A DNA stretch of 64,000 nucleotides, from contig NZ_BTTW01000009.1 of the NCBI RefSeq assembly GCF_036245865.1, positions 124,001 through 188,000 of the forward strand, read 5' to 3'. Below, piece after piece: positions 17,465 through 27,528 of the stretch. The translations under genes and the position numbers were made by a program. Under the pieces are notes generated by a model. That model was not told the origin of the DNA, did not search any database, and saw only the letters and a program-made list of their open reading frames with translations. This stretch comes from Corallococcus caeni. GTDB lineage: Bacteria; Myxococcota; Myxococcia; Myxococcales; Myxococcaceae. Numbering within the stretch: the stretch's first letter is position 1; each line of letters starts with the position of its first letter.

Positions 17465-19399
17465 ATGGCGAAACTGGTGGCGGTCACCGCCTGTCCCACG
17501 GGCATCGCGCATACCTTCATGGCGGCCGAGGCGCTGCGCCGCGTGGCGGACCTCAAGGGCCACGAGCTCTGGGTGGAGTCGCGCGGCGCGGAGGGCGTGC
17601 GCACGCCGCTGGATGAAGCCGTGGTGGCGCAGGCAGAGGCCGTCATCCTCGCCACGGACATCACCGTGGACGAGTCGCGCTTCCAGGGCAAACCGCTGGT
17701 CCGCACCTCCACGGCGGTGGCCATCCGCGACACCGAGCGCATCATCGACGAGGCCGTGGCCCGCGCCACGCTGCACCGCAAGACAGCGGCCTCCGAAGCC
17801 CCCGCCACGGACGCATCCCGCGCCGGCCCCGAGTCACCGCACGGGGAGACTTCGCGCACGCCTCCGGCACCCGCCACCGGAACAACGCGCCGTGCGGACA
17901 CTCCAGGCGAAGGCGCTGCCCCACCCTCGGTCGCGCACGGCGTCGCCTCACGCAGCGCGGATGCCTCGGGAGGCGTCTCCTCACGCCGCGCGGACGCCGC
18001 CGCGCCCACGCGCACGCCGCCGTCCTCCACGCCCGCGGGCACCCTGGTCGCGGTGACGGCCTGCCCCACGGGCATCGCGCACACCTTCATGGCCGCGGAG
18101 GCCCTCACGCGCGCCGCCCGCGCCCGGGGCTACGCCATCCGCGTGGAGACCCAGGGCTCCGTGGGCGCGAAGAACACGCTGACCCCGGAGGAGATCGCCC
18201 AGGCGGACGCGGTCATCATCGGCGCGGACACCCACGTCTCCACCGAACGCTTCGCCGGCAAGCGCCTGCTCCAGACCTCCGTGGGCGAGGCCCTGAAACA
18301 GGCCGACCGCGTCGTGGAGCAGGCCCTCACCCTGCCCCCTCCGCCGGGCTCCCTTCCTTCCCTCCCCGCCGCCCCGGTACGCGCGGAGCCCGCGGGCGCG
18401 TACAAGCACCTGCTCACGGGCGTGTCTTTCATGCTCCCGTTCGTCGTCGCGGGCGGCCTGCTGCTGGCGCTGTCGTTCGTCTTCGGCATCGACGCGTACA
18501 AGCAACCCGGCACGCTGCCCGCCGCGCTGAAGGGCATTGGCGACGCGGCCTTCGCGCTCATGGTGCCCGCGCTCGCGGGCTACCTCGCGTACTCCATCGC
18601 GGACCGCCCCGGCCTCGCGCCGGGCTTCATCGGCGGCATGCTGGCGAACCAGCTCAACGCGGGGTTCCTCGGCGGCATCGCGGCGGGCTTCCTCGCGGGC
18701 TACGTGACGCGCCTGCTGCGCGACCGCATCCGGCTGCCCGCGAACCTGGAGGGCCTCAAGCCGGTGCTCGTCCTCCCGCTCCTGTCCGCGCTCATCGTCG
18801 GCCTGCTGATGACCTACGTCATCGGCGCGCCCGTGGCCGCGCTCATGGGCGCCCTCACCCGCTTCCTCCATGGCCTGTCCGGCACCAACGCCGTGCTCCT
18901 GGGCCTGCTGCTGGGCGCGATGATGGCCGTCGACACCGGGGGCCCCATCAACAAGGCCGCCTATGCCTTCGGCGTGGGCCTGCTCGGCTCCAACACCTTC
19001 ACCCCCATGGCCGCGGTGATGGTCGCGGGCATGACGCCGCCGCTGGGCATCGCCCTCGCCACCGTGGTCTCGAAGCGCCGCTTCACCCTCCAGGAGCGCG
19101 AGGCCGGCAAGGCCGCCGCCGTGCTGGGGCTCGCCTTCATCACCGAGGGCGCCATCCCCTACGCGGCCCGCGACCCGCTGCGCGTCATCCCCGCCATGGC
19201 CTTCGGCTCCGCCATCGCGGGCGCCGTGTCCATGGGCTTCGGCTGCGCGCTGCGAGCCCCCCACGGCGGCGTCTTCGTCTTCGCCATCCCCAACGCCGTG
19301 CAGCCGCTGGGCCCCTACGTGCTGGCGCTCGTCGCGGGCACGCTGGCCACCACGCTGGCGCTCGTCGTGCTCAAGCGGCCCCTGCCAGACGCGGGCTGA
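17465..19399 (+). CDS. fruA: Fructose PTS transporter, EIIB'-EIIB-EIIC
   Basis: The 644-residue membrane permease takes up fructose while phosphorylating it at C1. Residues 1-100 and about 190-290 are two EIIB domains, and both carry the phospho-cysteine motif [10 protein letters not shown] (Cys10 and Cys200). They are joined by an Ala/Pro/Ser/Thr-rich linker of about 90 residues. The EIIC domain (about residues 315-640) has roughly ten membrane segments and the conserved [12 protein letters not shown]. It completes the fruBKA operon. Its stop codon directly abuts the stop of the convergent kinase gene. Retention of cysteine in the first EIIB is unusual. Confidence 0.93.
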   Translation: MAKLVAVTACPTGIAHTFMAAEALRRVADLKGHELWVESRGAEGVRTPLDEAVVAQAEAVILATDITVDESRFQGKPLVRTSTAVAIRDTERIIDEAVARATLHRKTAASEAPATDASRAGPESPHGETSRTPPAPATGTTRRADTPGEGAAPPSVAHGVASRSADASGGVSSRRADAAAPTRTPPSSTPAGTLVAVTACPTGIAHTFMAAEALTRAARARGYAIRVETQGSVGAKNTLTPEEIAQADAVIIGADTHVSTERFAGKRLLQTSVGEALKQADRVVEQALTLPPPPGSLPSLPAAPVRAEPAGAYKHLLTGVSFMLPFVVAGGLLLALSFVFGIDAYKQPGTLPAALKGIGDAAFALMVPALAGYLAYSIADRPGLAPGFIGGMLANQLNAGFLGGIAAGFLAGYVTRLLRDRIRLPANLEGLKPVLVLPLLSALIVGLLMTYVIGAPVAALMGALTRFLHGLSGTNAVLLGLLLGAMMAVDTGGPINKAAYAFGVGLLGSNTFTPMAAVMVAGMTPPLGIALATVVSKRRFTLQEREAGKAAAVLGLAFITEGAIPYAARDPLRVIPAMAFGSAIAGAVSMGFGCALRAPHGGVFVFAIPNAVQPLGPYVLALVAGTLATTLALVVLKRPLPDAG

Positions 19400-20617
19400 C
19401 TAGCACCCGCGAGGCAGGTGCACGCGGAAGGTGGTGCCCGCCTCCGCCGTGGACTCCACCTCCACCTCGCCGCCGTGCGCGCGGACGATTTGATTCACGA
19501 TGAAGAGGCCCAGCCCCACGCTGCGGTGCTCGCTGCCCTCCGTGGTGCCCCGGGTCATCGGCTCGAAGAGCACGGGCAGCAGCGCGGGCGGGATGGGCGT
19601 CCCCGCGTTCGTCACCGCCAGCACCACCTCGCGCGCGTCGCCGCGCGCCTCCACCCGGATGTTCGCGCCCGGAGCGCTGTACTGCACGGCGTTGGTGAGC
19701 AGGTTGGTCAGCACCTGCGCGATGCGGTCCGGGTCCCACTTCCCGCGCCCGCTGCCCTCGCACACCAGGTCCAGCGCGCGTCCCTGCGCGGTGAGCCGCA
19801 CCTCGTCCACCACCTGCTCGGCGACTTCATGCAGGTCCATGGGCTGGGGCTTCACCGGCAGGGGCATGCCCGTGCGAACGTGGGTGAAGTCCAGCAGGTC
19901 GCGGATGAGCCGGTTCGCCCGGTCCGACGAGTCGAGGATGCGCCGCAGCCCGCGCCGCGCGCGGTCATCCAGGTCCGTCCTGCGCATCAGCGTCGCCGCA
20001 GCCAGCGAGATGGCGTTGAGCGGGTTGCGCAGGTCGTGGCTGACGATGCCCATCAACTGCTCGCGCAGGACCGACGTCTCGTGGGCGCCCAGCAGCTGCG
20101 AGTCGCGCTCGGAGAGCGCCTCCTCCTGCTCCAGCTGGTGGCCCACCAGGTCGCCCAGGTGGCGGAAGATCTCCAGCGCATCGTCGGTCAGGTCCGCGGG
20201 CCTCGAGTCCAGCGCGCACATCACGCCGAAGAAGTCCCCGTTGCGCCGGTACAGCGGCACCGCGATGTAGCTCTCCACGTTGTACAGCTTCGGCGCGGGG
20301 TGGTCCTGGAAGCGCGGGTCCTGGCTCGCCTGGTTCACCCGCAGCGGCGTCCCCAGGTTCCGCACGGTGTTGCAGAACGTGGTGCTGACGGCCAGCGTGT
20401 CCCCGGGCGTCAGCCCGAAGCCCATCTCGTCCAGCACCGCGCAGCACGTCCACGACTCCGCCGTCACGCGCGCCACCACCGCCAGGCGCAGCCCCGTGGT
20501 CCGCGCCAGCACCCGCAGCACCGTCTTCACCGCTTCGATGCGCCCCACGGCCTCCACATCCGCGGAGAGCGAAGCCAGGGGACGGATCCGCGCGTTCGCG
20601 GGCTGGGGAGGGCTCAT
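19400..20617 (-). CDS. Orphan GAF-domain sensor histidine kinase
   Basis: The 405-residue soluble kinase has an N-terminal GAF domain (about residues 20-170), a HisKA helix with phospho-acceptor His194 (GIVSHDLRNPLNAIS) and a C-terminal HATPase domain with NLLTNAVQY and GLGLFIVNQI. The start at MSPPQPANARI is preferred because the upstream 45 codons look non-coding. No membrane segment and no neighbouring response regulator are present. The GAF region contains several cysteines (CC, FCNT) that could bind a ligand or cofactor, but this is speculative. The thioesterase gene lies 85 bases upstream on the same strand. Confidence 0.88.
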   Translation of the reverse strand: MSPPQPANARIRPLASLSADVEAVGRIEAVKTVLRVLARTTGLRLAVVARVTAESWTCCAVLDEMGFGLTPGDTLAVSTTFCNTVRNLGTPLRVNQASQDPRFQDHPAPKLYNVESYIAVPLYRRNGDFFGVMCALDSRPADLTDDALEIFRHLGDLVGHQLEQEEALSERDSQLLGAHETSVLREQLMGIVSHDLRNPLNAISLAAATLMRRTDLDDRARRGLRRILDSSDRANRLIRDLLDFTHVRTGMPLPVKPQPMDLHEVAEQVVDEVRLTAQGRALDLVCEGSGRGKWDPDRIAQVLTNLLTNAVQYSAPGANIRVEARGDAREVVLAVTNAGTPIPPALLPVLFEPMTRGTTEGSEHRSVGLGLFIVNQIVRAHGGEVEVESTAEAGTTFRVHLPRGC

Positions 20618-20702
20618 GGATTTGCTCACGCCCGAGTCTAGCCAGCACGTCCCAGCGATGCCCGTGGACTTCGGTCCAGGGTGGCGCGCGCCCGCTCGTG
20701 GC

Positions 20703-21173
20703 CTACGCCTGGCCCCCCACCGTGCGGCCCTCGAGCTTCTCGATGGCCGCACGCACGGCGGGCGGCACCGGCACCTTCTCGTGCGTCGTGTAGCGAAGGG
20801 TCACGATGATGGAGCCGCCGCGCGTGTAGAGGACTCCGTCGTCCGCGCCCGCCACCACGTGCTCGAAGGTGATGGAGGAGTTGCCCACCCGCGTGACGCG
20901 CGCGCCCGCCACCAGGTTCACCGGGAACACCACCGGCTTGAGGTAGTCCGCGTGCGTGTTCGCCAGGATGGGGCCCACCCCGTCCGCCGTCGTCATGTCG
21001 GCCCCCGCGGCGGACGGCCCCACCAGCCCGATGCGGGCCAGGTACGCGATGCGCGCGGACTCGAACCAGGTGAACGTGCGGGCGTTGTTGACGTGCCCGT
21101 ACGCGTCCATCTCGCTCCAGTGCACGGGGAAGGGCACGACGACGGGGAAGTCCTTCAGGGCAGCGTTCGACAT
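20703..21173 (-). CDS. Acyl-CoA thioesterase (hotdog fold, YbgC/4HBT-like)
   Basis: The 156-residue enzyme should hydrolyse acyl-CoA thioesters. The family motif WSEMDAYGHVNNARTFTWFE carries the active-site Asp and the HVNN turn of 4-hydroxybenzoyl-CoA-type thioesterases. The rest fits one hotdog domain, and there is no signal peptide. It is upstream of the histidine kinase on the same strand and may share its transcript. Chain-length preference is not readable. Confidence 0.88.
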   Translation of the reverse strand: MSNAALKDFPVVVPFPVHWSEMDAYGHVNNARTFTWFESARIAYLARIGLVGPSAAGADMTTADGVGPILANTHADYLKPVVFPVNLVAGARVTRVGNSSITFEHVVAGADDGVLYTRGGSIIVTLRYTTHEKVPVPPAVRAAIEKLEGRTVGGQA

Positions 21174-21222
21174 GCCCCCAGGCTCTCAAGGACCGTCCCG
21201 CCAGGGAACGGAAACCACGCCT

Positions 21223-21250
21223 GCCTGCCCTCCAGGAGCCCCGGGCAGGC
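21223..21250. repeat. Inverted repeat in divergent intergenic region
   Basis: An 8-bp perfect inverted repeat, GCCTGCCC (21223-21230) and GGGCAGGC (21243-21250), lies between the divergent thioesterase and metallophosphoesterase genes. It may be an operator or leader hairpin. Nothing else decides between them. Confidence 0.35.
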
Positions 21251-21338
21251 ATGCTAAGCCAGGGGTCCATGGCTCTCCGGTCCACACTGGCGCCGCCCGC
21301 CTTCCCGTCCCTTCCCTCCGCCGCCCGGGGTCCCCGCG

Positions 21339-23171
21339 ATGGCCGGTGAGCCCCTGCGCCCTGAAGCGGAGCGCCCCTACGACGCGCCCGCGCCCTGGGA
21401 GGAACAGGGCCCCACGCCTCCGCCGCAGGTGGTGCGCGAGCGTGGCAGCGCCACCGCCACCAAGCCCCAGAAGCACGCGGACATGGTGCGCTGGCTGCAC
21501 CCCACGCAGGTGCTGCGCACGGGCCTGGACGCGGTGGTGGCCACGGTGTTCGGTGCGCGAGCGGACCACCGGCTCATCGAAGCGGTGGTGCGTCCGCAGC
21601 AGCCCTACTTCGACTACTCGGAGGAGAGCGGCGCGGACGGAGACTTCTGGCTCGACTACGTCTCCGACATCGGCGACGGCTGGGACTCCACCTACGCGGT
21701 GGCGCGCCTGCTGGCGCTGCCGGAGCTGCGGCTCCCGGAGGAGGACGGCAGGACGGCCCACGTGACGCCGCGAGGCCGCGTCCTGGTGTTCGGCGGGGAT
21801 GAGGTCTACCCGGGCGCCAGCCGCGAGACGTACGAGGAGCGCACGGTGCAGCCCTACGAGGCCGCCATGCGCCGCTCGCAGGCGCCCCACCCGGACCTGT
21901 TCGTCATCCCGGGCAACCACGACTGGTACGACGGCCTGTCCGCCTTCATGCGGCTGTTCTGCGCGCAGCGCTGGGTGGCCGGGCGCCGCACGAAGCAGAG
22001 CCGCAGCTACTTCGCGCTGAAGCTGCCGAAGAACTGGTGGCTCATCGGCACGGACGTGCAGCTCAACAGCGACATCGACGTGCCGCAGGTGGAGTACTTC
22101 CGCCACGTCGCGGAGCAGATGGGCCCCGACGACCGCGTCATCCTCTGCAACGCGGAGCCCGCGTGGGTGCTGGCGGCGGCCGCGCGGCGCGCCAAGGGCA
22201 GCTACCTGGAGAACAACCTGGAGTACCTGGAGGAGAAGGTGCTCGGGCGGCGCATTGCTGTCTTCCTCGCGGGCGACCTGCACCACTACCGCCGGCACGA
22301 GGACGACACCGGCCAGCACCGCATCACCGCGGGCGGCGGCGGCGCCTTCATGCACCCCACGCACGCGCCCGCGGCGCCCGTGCTGCGCGACGGCTCCACG
22401 CTGCGCAAGAGCTTCCCGGACGAGGCCACGTCGCGGAAGCTGGCGCGCAAGAACCTGTTCCTCATCCGGTACAGCCCGCTGTTCGGGCTCATCACCGGCC
22501 TGTGGTACCTGCTGCTCGCGCTGGCGGCCTACGCGGAGGTGGGCTCGCTGGGCCTGTCCCACCTGCCGGAGGTGGTGACGGCGGTGGCCAACAGCATGGT
22601 CAACCGGCCCTGGACGCTCATCCTGGGGATGGTGACGGTGGGCGGCCTCGCGGGGCTGGCGGACGCGGCGCTCGGGAAGTGGCGGGCGCTGCTGGGCGGC
22701 CTGCACGGCGCGGCGCACATCGTGGCGGCGTTCTTCATCGCCTGGGGGGCCACGTACTTCACGGTGACCAGGCTGGGCGTGTGTCCGGTGCTGACGGCGG
22801 ATGGCGCGCACTGCGCGGACGGCTGGCTGCACCTCGCGGGCAAGTTCTTCTTCTCCTGCGCGTTCACCTTCGTGGGCGGCTTCCTCGTGGGCCCGTTCAT
22901 CACGGGCGTGTACCTCTGGCTGAGCGTGAACTTCTTCGGCGCGCACTCCAACGAGGCCTTCGGGTCGCTGGCGCTGCCGGACTGGAAGAACTTCCTGCGC
23001 ATGCGCATCGGGAAGGACGGGGCGCTGACCATCTACCCCGTGGGCCTGGAGCGCGTGCCGCGCAAGTGGAAGCCCACCGGCGCGGGGCCCATGTCGCCCG
23101 CGTTCGACCCGGACGACCCCCGCGCCACCGAGCCGTTCCTCATCGAGCCGCCCATCCGCGTCTGCCGCTGA
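21339..23171 (+). CDS. Membrane metallophosphoesterase
   Basis: The 610-residue protein combines a calcineurin-type phosphoesterase with a membrane region. The metal-binding motifs are FGGDEVYPG, PGNHDWYDG and AGDLHHYRRH. About four hydrophobic segments follow between residues 380 and 535. There is no N-terminal signal, so the catalytic domain is probably cytoplasmic with the chain anchored by the later helices. Phosphodiesters such as lipid intermediates or nucleotides are possible substrates. The stop codon is two bases from that of the convergent DUF4032 gene. Confidence 0.85.
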   Translation: MAGEPLRPEAERPYDAPAPWEEQGPTPPPQVVRERGSATATKPQKHADMVRWLHPTQVLRTGLDAVVATVFGARADHRLIEAVVRPQQPYFDYSEESGADGDFWLDYVSDIGDGWDSTYAVARLLALPELRLPEEDGRTAHVTPRGRVLVFGGDEVYPGASRETYEERTVQPYEAAMRRSQAPHPDLFVIPGNHDWYDGLSAFMRLFCAQRWVAGRRTKQSRSYFALKLPKNWWLIGTDVQLNSDIDVPQVEYFRHVAEQMGPDDRVILCNAEPAWVLAAAARRAKGSYLENNLEYLEEKVLGRRIAVFLAGDLHHYRRHEDDTGQHRITAGGGGAFMHPTHAPAAPVLRDGSTLRKSFPDEATSRKLARKNLFLIRYSPLFGLITGLWYLLLALAAYAEVGSLGLSHLPEVVTAVANSMVNRPWTLILGMVTVGGLAGLADAALGKWRALLGGLHGAAHIVAAFFIAWGATYFTVTRLGVCPVLTADGAHCADGWLHLAGKFFFSCAFTFVGGFLVGPFITGVYLWLSVNFFGAHSNEAFGSLALPDWKNFLRMRIGKDGALTIYPVGLERVPRKWKPTGAGPMSPAFDPDDPRATEPFLIEPPIRVCR

Positions 23172-23173
23172 CG

Positions 23174-24511
23174 CTACCCGGCCGTGCCCGTGGCGGGAGG
23201 CGCGCGAGGAGCGTCCTCCCCTTCCGCGCTGGAGCTCGCGGCCCGCGCCGCGTCCTCCAGCAGCGGCGCGATGCCGGGCTGCTTGCGGGTGAGCGCCACG
23301 TAGTCCTGGAGGGCCGCGTCCAGGCCCACGTCGCGCTTCGCGCGCTCGGACAGGAACCACTTGTGCTCCAGCACCTGGCAGTAGAGCTCCGCGGTGTCCG
23401 CCGCGCGGCCCAGGTCCTTCTGCAGGCGTGACAGCGTGGGGTGGTAGCGCTCGTCCAGCCAGCGGAACGCGGCCACGCTCAGGGGCACGCTGCGGTCCAG
23501 CTTGCGCGTGAGCGTGGCCTTCATCTCCTGCATCTCGTTGAGCAGCAGGCTCGCCTGGCGCTCCTCCGCGACGATGCCGGTGAGCGTGTGCAGCTGGTGC
23601 CGGTGGTACTCGCGGTCCGTGACGATGGTGCGCATGCGCAGCTGGCTGCCCTCCCCGCTCGCCAGCAGCTCCACCTCGCCCACGGAGAAGCCCAGGTCGT
23701 TGAGCGTGCGGATCCGCTCGTGGATGCGGTAGCTCTCGTGCGGTTGGAGGATGAGCTCGCGGTTGATCTCCGCCCACAGCCGCTCGTAGCGCTGGCGGAT
23801 GCTGGCGGCGGTCTCCTGCCAGGCCTCCAGCTCCTGGGGCAGCTCCTCCGCCAGCTCCACGCGAGCGGCCAGGTCCGCCAGGCCTCCGGCGACGTTCTCC
23901 TCCATGATCTGCAGGTCCAGCTCGCGCTGGCCGGCGGAGAGCTGCTCGTGCAGCTCGGACGTCTCCGCGTCCACCGCGTACGCCTGCAATTCGCCCGCGT
24001 CGCGGCGGAAGAGCACGTTGGACAGCGAGCAGTCCCCCCAGAAGAAGCCGCCCAGGTGCAGCCGCACCAGCAGGCCCGCCATCGCGTCCAGGAGCCGCGA
24101 GCGGTAGCGCTCCAGTCCCTGGTGCATGAACAGCGCGCGGTACGGCAGCGACGACGCGAGGTATTGGGTGATGAGCAGCCCGGGCCTGTCGCCGGGCGCG
24201 GACTCCAGCCCCTCTTCCGTCTGGACCGCCAGCCCCACGGGGCACACCGACGGCAGCCGGCGGTCCTCCAGGCCGCGCAGCAGGTCGTACTCGCGCTGCG
24301 CCACGCGCGCGGGCGTCTCCTTGAAGGCGTAGATGGTGGCGCCGTAGCTGACGAAGACGACGACGTGCCGGGACAGGCCGCGCGGCACCTCCACCACGCG
24401 CGGTGAGCGCTCCGGCCACGCCTCCAGCGGCAGCTCCCACGGCAGGTCGAGGAAGTCCGGGTGCCCCTGCCGGATATGCAGGGAATGGAGGCGGCGCGCG
24501 GGGTGGGACAT
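23174..24511 (-). CDS. DUF4032 protein with kinase-like fold
   Basis: The 445-residue cytoplasmic protein resembles the DUF4032 family. Residues 30-250 keep features of the lipopolysaccharide-kinase/RIO-like fold: a conserved Lys in [10 protein letters not shown] and a catalytic-loop-like [17 protein letters not shown], with Asp and Asn in the expected order. Residues 250-420 are helical and charged. The start at MSHPARR is chosen over one 13 codons upstream because a 90-base divergent promoter region then remains. The tail is Ala/Ser/Glu-rich and probably disordered. Kinase activity is inferred only. Confidence 0.8.
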   Translation of the reverse strand: MSHPARRLHSLHIRQGHPDFLDLPWELPLEAWPERSPRVVEVPRGLSRHVVVFVSYGATIYAFKETPARVAQREYDLLRGLEDRRLPSVCPVGLAVQTEEGLESAPGDRPGLLITQYLASSLPYRALFMHQGLERYRSRLLDAMAGLLVRLHLGGFFWGDCSLSNVLFRRDAGELQAYAVDAETSELHEQLSAGQRELDLQIMEENVAGGLADLAARVELAEELPQELEAWQETAASIRQRYERLWAEINRELILQPHESYRIHERIRTLNDLGFSVGEVELLASGEGSQLRMRTIVTDREYHRHQLHTLTGIVAEERQASLLLNEMQEMKATLTRKLDRSVPLSVAAFRWLDERYHPTLSRLQKDLGRAADTAELYCQVLEHKWFLSERAKRDVGLDAALQDYVALTRKQPGIAPLLEDAARAASSSAEGEDAPRAPPATGTAG

Positions 24512-24601
24512 GGCGGCCACAAGCCTACTGTCCGGGTGAGCGCGCGGCATCCAGGCCCCGCGCTGGCCCGCGTGGAACGTTCGCTGTTAGAGGGAGGAGC
24601 C

Positions 24602-26266
24602 ATGCGCCCCCTCCGCGGACTCTCCCTCTGCGGCGCGGCCCTGCTGTCGGCCTGCGCCGGTTCCTCGCCTTCGCCCGCTGTCGCTCCACCCGCGTCCGGA
24701 AACATCACGCTCGCCGCGCCCGCGGGAGACGCGTGGTACCGGGGCGCGGTGTTCTACGAGGTGTTCGTGCGCAGCTTCCAGGACTCCAACGGCGACGGCG
24801 TGGGGGACCTGCCGGGGCTCATCTCGCGGCTGGACTACCTGAACGACGGCAACCCGGCGACGACGGACGACCTGGGCGTGGACGCGCTGTGGCTGATGCC
24901 GGTGTTCGCGTCGCCCAGCTACCACGGCTACGACGTGGTGGACTACGAGCGCATCCAGACGGCGTACGGCTCGCTGGAGGACCTGCAGCGGCTGTGTGAC
25001 GAGGCGCACCGTCGGGGCATGCGCGTCATCCTCGACTTCGTCATCAACCACACCAGCGCGTCGCATCCGTGGTTCGTGGACTCGGCGTCCTCGGCGCAGT
25101 CGGCGAAGCGAGACTGGTACCAGTGGCGCGCGAACAACCCGGGATGGGCGCAGCCGTGGGACACGTACTCGCAGACCAACACGTGGCATCAGCGGGACAC
25201 GGGCTGGTACTACGGCGTCTTCTGGGGCGGCATGCCGGACCTGAACTTCCAGACGCCCGCGGTGCGCGACGAGGTGAAGCGCCTGGCGACGCTGTGGCTC
25301 CAGCGCGGCGTGGACGGCTTCCGGCTGGACGCCGCGCGCTACCTCATCGAGACGGGCGGAGGCGTGGGACAGGCGGACACGCCGGAGACGCACGCGTTCT
25401 GGAAGGAGTTCTCCGCGCACGTGCGGTCGGTGAAGCCGGACGCGGTGCTGGTGGGTGAGAACTGGAGCGAGACGCCGTCGGTGGCGAAGTACTACGGCTC
25501 CACGGCGACGGTGCCGGGCGGGGACGAGCTGCCGCTCAACTTCAACTTCCCCCTGTCCGCGCGAGTGATTGAAGGCATCAACGCGGGCAATGGCGGGGGT
25601 GTGGCGTCGAAGCTGCTGGAGATGAAGAACAACTATCCGGCCGGCGTGGCGGACGCGCCCTTCCTCACCAACCACGACATGGTGCGGCTGGCGACGCAGT
25701 TCACGAACGACGGGTCGAAGCTGGGGCTCGCGGCGTCGGTGTTGCTGACGCTGCCGGGAGCACCGTTCCTCTACTACGGCGAGGAGGTGGGCCTGGGGAA
25801 CGGCAACGCCAACAACGACGAGTCCAAGCGCACGCCGATGCCGTGGACGGCCGCCGCGGGTGGAGGCTTCACCACGGGGTCGCCCTGGTACGGCTTCTCC
25901 AGTGGCCGGGAGACGGCGAACGTGGAGGCGCAGCGGAGCAACCCGGGGTCGTTGCTGTCGCGCTACCGGGCGCTCATCCACGCGCGCCAGGGTTCGGAGG
26001 CGCTGCGCAACGGAGGCCTGCGGTTGTTCACGCCGACGACGGGCGTGTCGCGCTCGCTGGCGTTCGTGAGGACGCTGGGAGACGAGCAGGTGCTGGTGGT
26101 CCACAACTTCTCCACCGCGCCGGAGTCCGTGGGCCCGTTCGACGTGGAGGCCACGACGGCGGAGCCGCTGTTCCTGGACAACGGCGTGACACCGCTCTCG
26201 GGTGGGTCGGGAGCGTGGAAGACGAGCATCCCAGCGCGCGGCACGGGCATCTGGCGGCTGCGTTAG
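24602..26266 (+). CDS. Lipoprotein alpha-amylase family enzyme (GH13)
   Basis: The 554-residue enzyme should cleave alpha-1,4-glucans at the cell surface. It begins with a lipoprotein signal (lipobox LLSAC, residues 14-18). The GH13 barrel has DFVINHTS (region I), nucleophile Asp243 in [10 protein letters not shown], acid/base Glu286 in LVGENW and Asp359 in FLTNHD. A C-terminal beta-sandwich completes it. [13 protein letters not shown] and the overall order resemble oligo-1,6-glucosidase, amylosucrase and trehalose-synthase branches, so specificity is open. A GGGAGGAG site precedes the ATG. Its stop overlaps the convergent immunity gene by 4 bases. Confidence 0.9.
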   Translation: MRPLRGLSLCGAALLSACAGSSPSPAVAPPASGNITLAAPAGDAWYRGAVFYEVFVRSFQDSNGDGVGDLPGLISRLDYLNDGNPATTDDLGVDALWLMPVFASPSYHGYDVVDYERIQTAYGSLEDLQRLCDEAHRRGMRVILDFVINHTSASHPWFVDSASSAQSAKRDWYQWRANNPGWAQPWDTYSQTNTWHQRDTGWYYGVFWGGMPDLNFQTPAVRDEVKRLATLWLQRGVDGFRLDAARYLIETGGGVGQADTPETHAFWKEFSAHVRSVKPDAVLVGENWSETPSVAKYYGSTATVPGGDELPLNFNFPLSARVIEGINAGNGGGVASKLLEMKNNYPAGVADAPFLTNHDMVRLATQFTNDGSKLGLAASVLLTLPGAPFLYYGEEVGLGNGNANNDESKRTPMPWTAAAGGGFTTGSPWYGFSSGRETANVEAQRSNPGSLLSRYRALIHARQGSEALRNGGLRLFTPTTGVSRSLAFVRTLGDEQVLVVHNFSTAPESVGPFDVEATTAEPLFLDNGVTPLSGGSGAWKTSIPARGTGIWRLR

Positions 26267-27507
26267 CTGACGACGGGCTGGCGCCAGGAGCGGGAGAGGT
26301 GGCCTTCTCCCGCTTCGTTGAAGCGGCGGATCAAGTCGGCCGCCGCACCCTTGCCCTGGCGGAGCAGCCACTTGAGCTCCGCGGGCATCAGCACCTTCAC
26401 GGTGAGCAGCCGGACCTCGCCCCCGGGAAGCATGAAGCGAGAGGGCAGCGAGTCCGTCTCCATGCCGATGAGCACGGCCACGCGGCCCTCGGGGGTGATG
26501 AGGCTTTCGGGCATGCCCACGCCGTCCACTTCCATGGACAAAGTGCCGTTGGCCAGGGAGACACGGAGCTTCTCGAACTCGGCGACTTCGTAGGCGACAC
26601 GTTCGAGCAGGTGCACCGGCCAGCTCTTCCACACCTCCCCGAGCGGCTCCGGCGTCTCGATGGCGAGCTCCAGCCCGAAGCCAGCGGTGGGCCGGTCCAG
26701 GATGTCATTGAACGGGTCGGACAGGCCGTCGGTAACGATGAGCATGCCGCCGTCAGCACGTCGCATGGCGATCCAGTGCTGGCTCTTGGCGGGCCATGGG
26801 CCACCCACGACGGGAGGGATGTAGAAGTCGTCGGACATGGTGCCGAGCCCGCGCCACACGGCCGCGCGGGCATGGTGAGCCTGGTCCCACAATTCGCCTC
26901 GCCGCTTCGTCTCCGCGCGGCGCACAGGGTCAAAGGTCGGTGGCCCCGTGACCGCTTCGAATTTCGCGCCCGTGATGCCCGCACGCGCCATCGCGTCCTT
27001 GATGTCCTCGGAGACGATAAGGGAGATATCCCATTCCGAGGGGCGGAACACCTTTACATCCCCCACCTTCGACGGGTCGATGCGCATGCCGTAGATGGAC
27101 CTGAGGGTGCCGACCTTCTCCGGAACCCCATCCTCTTCGGTCCAGTAATAGGCCTCTTCCGAAGCCTCGATATCGACGCACGGAATGGTGCGGAGGGCAT
27201 TGAGGATGAAGTATGGCCCTGCGCGGGAGTCGACCTTGACGGGGATCAATTCCACGTCGTTCGGAGCCAACTCCTGAAAAAGAGCCGCGAGCTTCGCATT
27301 GATGACCGGGGTACCGAACGCCGCATGTGAGTAATCACGGGATGCTCCCTCCAGGTCCAATGGAAGCCGAATCGGGTCCTTGAAATGCGCGGGTTTTCCA
27401 CCCGTGAACTGCCAGGGATCGTCGAGTTCGCGCCCTTGGAGGTCGAGCGGATGCCCCAGGCACCAGAATCCTTCCGCGACATCCTCATAAAGGTCGAAGT
27501 ATTCCAT
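26263..27507 (-). CDS. Fusion immunity protein: Imm11 (MXAN_0049-like) plus SUFU-like domain
   Basis: The 414-residue protein probably neutralises the toxin encoded 21 bases upstream. Residues 1-187 match the Imm11 type (opening EYFDLYEDV, later EDGVPEKVG and SEDIKDAM) and align with the shorter Imm11 at 51533-52099. Residues about 195-414 look like a Suppressor-of-fused-type (SUFU) domain, also an immunity module in polymorphic toxin systems. The ATG at 27507 is preferred over a GTG three codons upstream because it matches the paralogue's start. Fusion suggests immunity to more than one toxin. Confidence 0.78.
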   Translation of the reverse strand: MEYFDLYEDVAEGFWCLGHPLDLQGRELDDPWQFTGGKPAHFKDPIRLPLDLEGASRDYSHAAFGTPVINAKLAALFQELAPNDVELIPVKVDSRAGPYFILNALRTIPCVDIEASEEAYYWTEEDGVPEKVGTLRSIYGMRIDPSKVGDVKVFRPSEWDISLIVSEDIKDAMARAGITGAKFEAVTGPPTFDPVRRAETKRRGELWDQAHHARAAVWRGLGTMSDDFYIPPVVGGPWPAKSQHWIAMRRADGGMLIVTDGLSDPFNDILDRPTAGFGLELAIETPEPLGEVWKSWPVHLLERVAYEVAEFEKLRVSLANGTLSMEVDGVGMPESLITPEGRVAVLIGMETDSLPSRFMLPGGEVRLLTVKVLMPAELKWLLRQGKGAAADLIRRFNEAGEGHLSRSWRQPVVS

Positions 27508-27528
27508 GGTCCTCACGGGATTCCCGCA

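Noticed and set aside
21186-24440. 1084-codon minus-strand frame across the metallophosphoesterase
   Set aside because: Runs through two recognised genes in the wrong frame, with Arg/Ala/Gly-rich nonsense composition.
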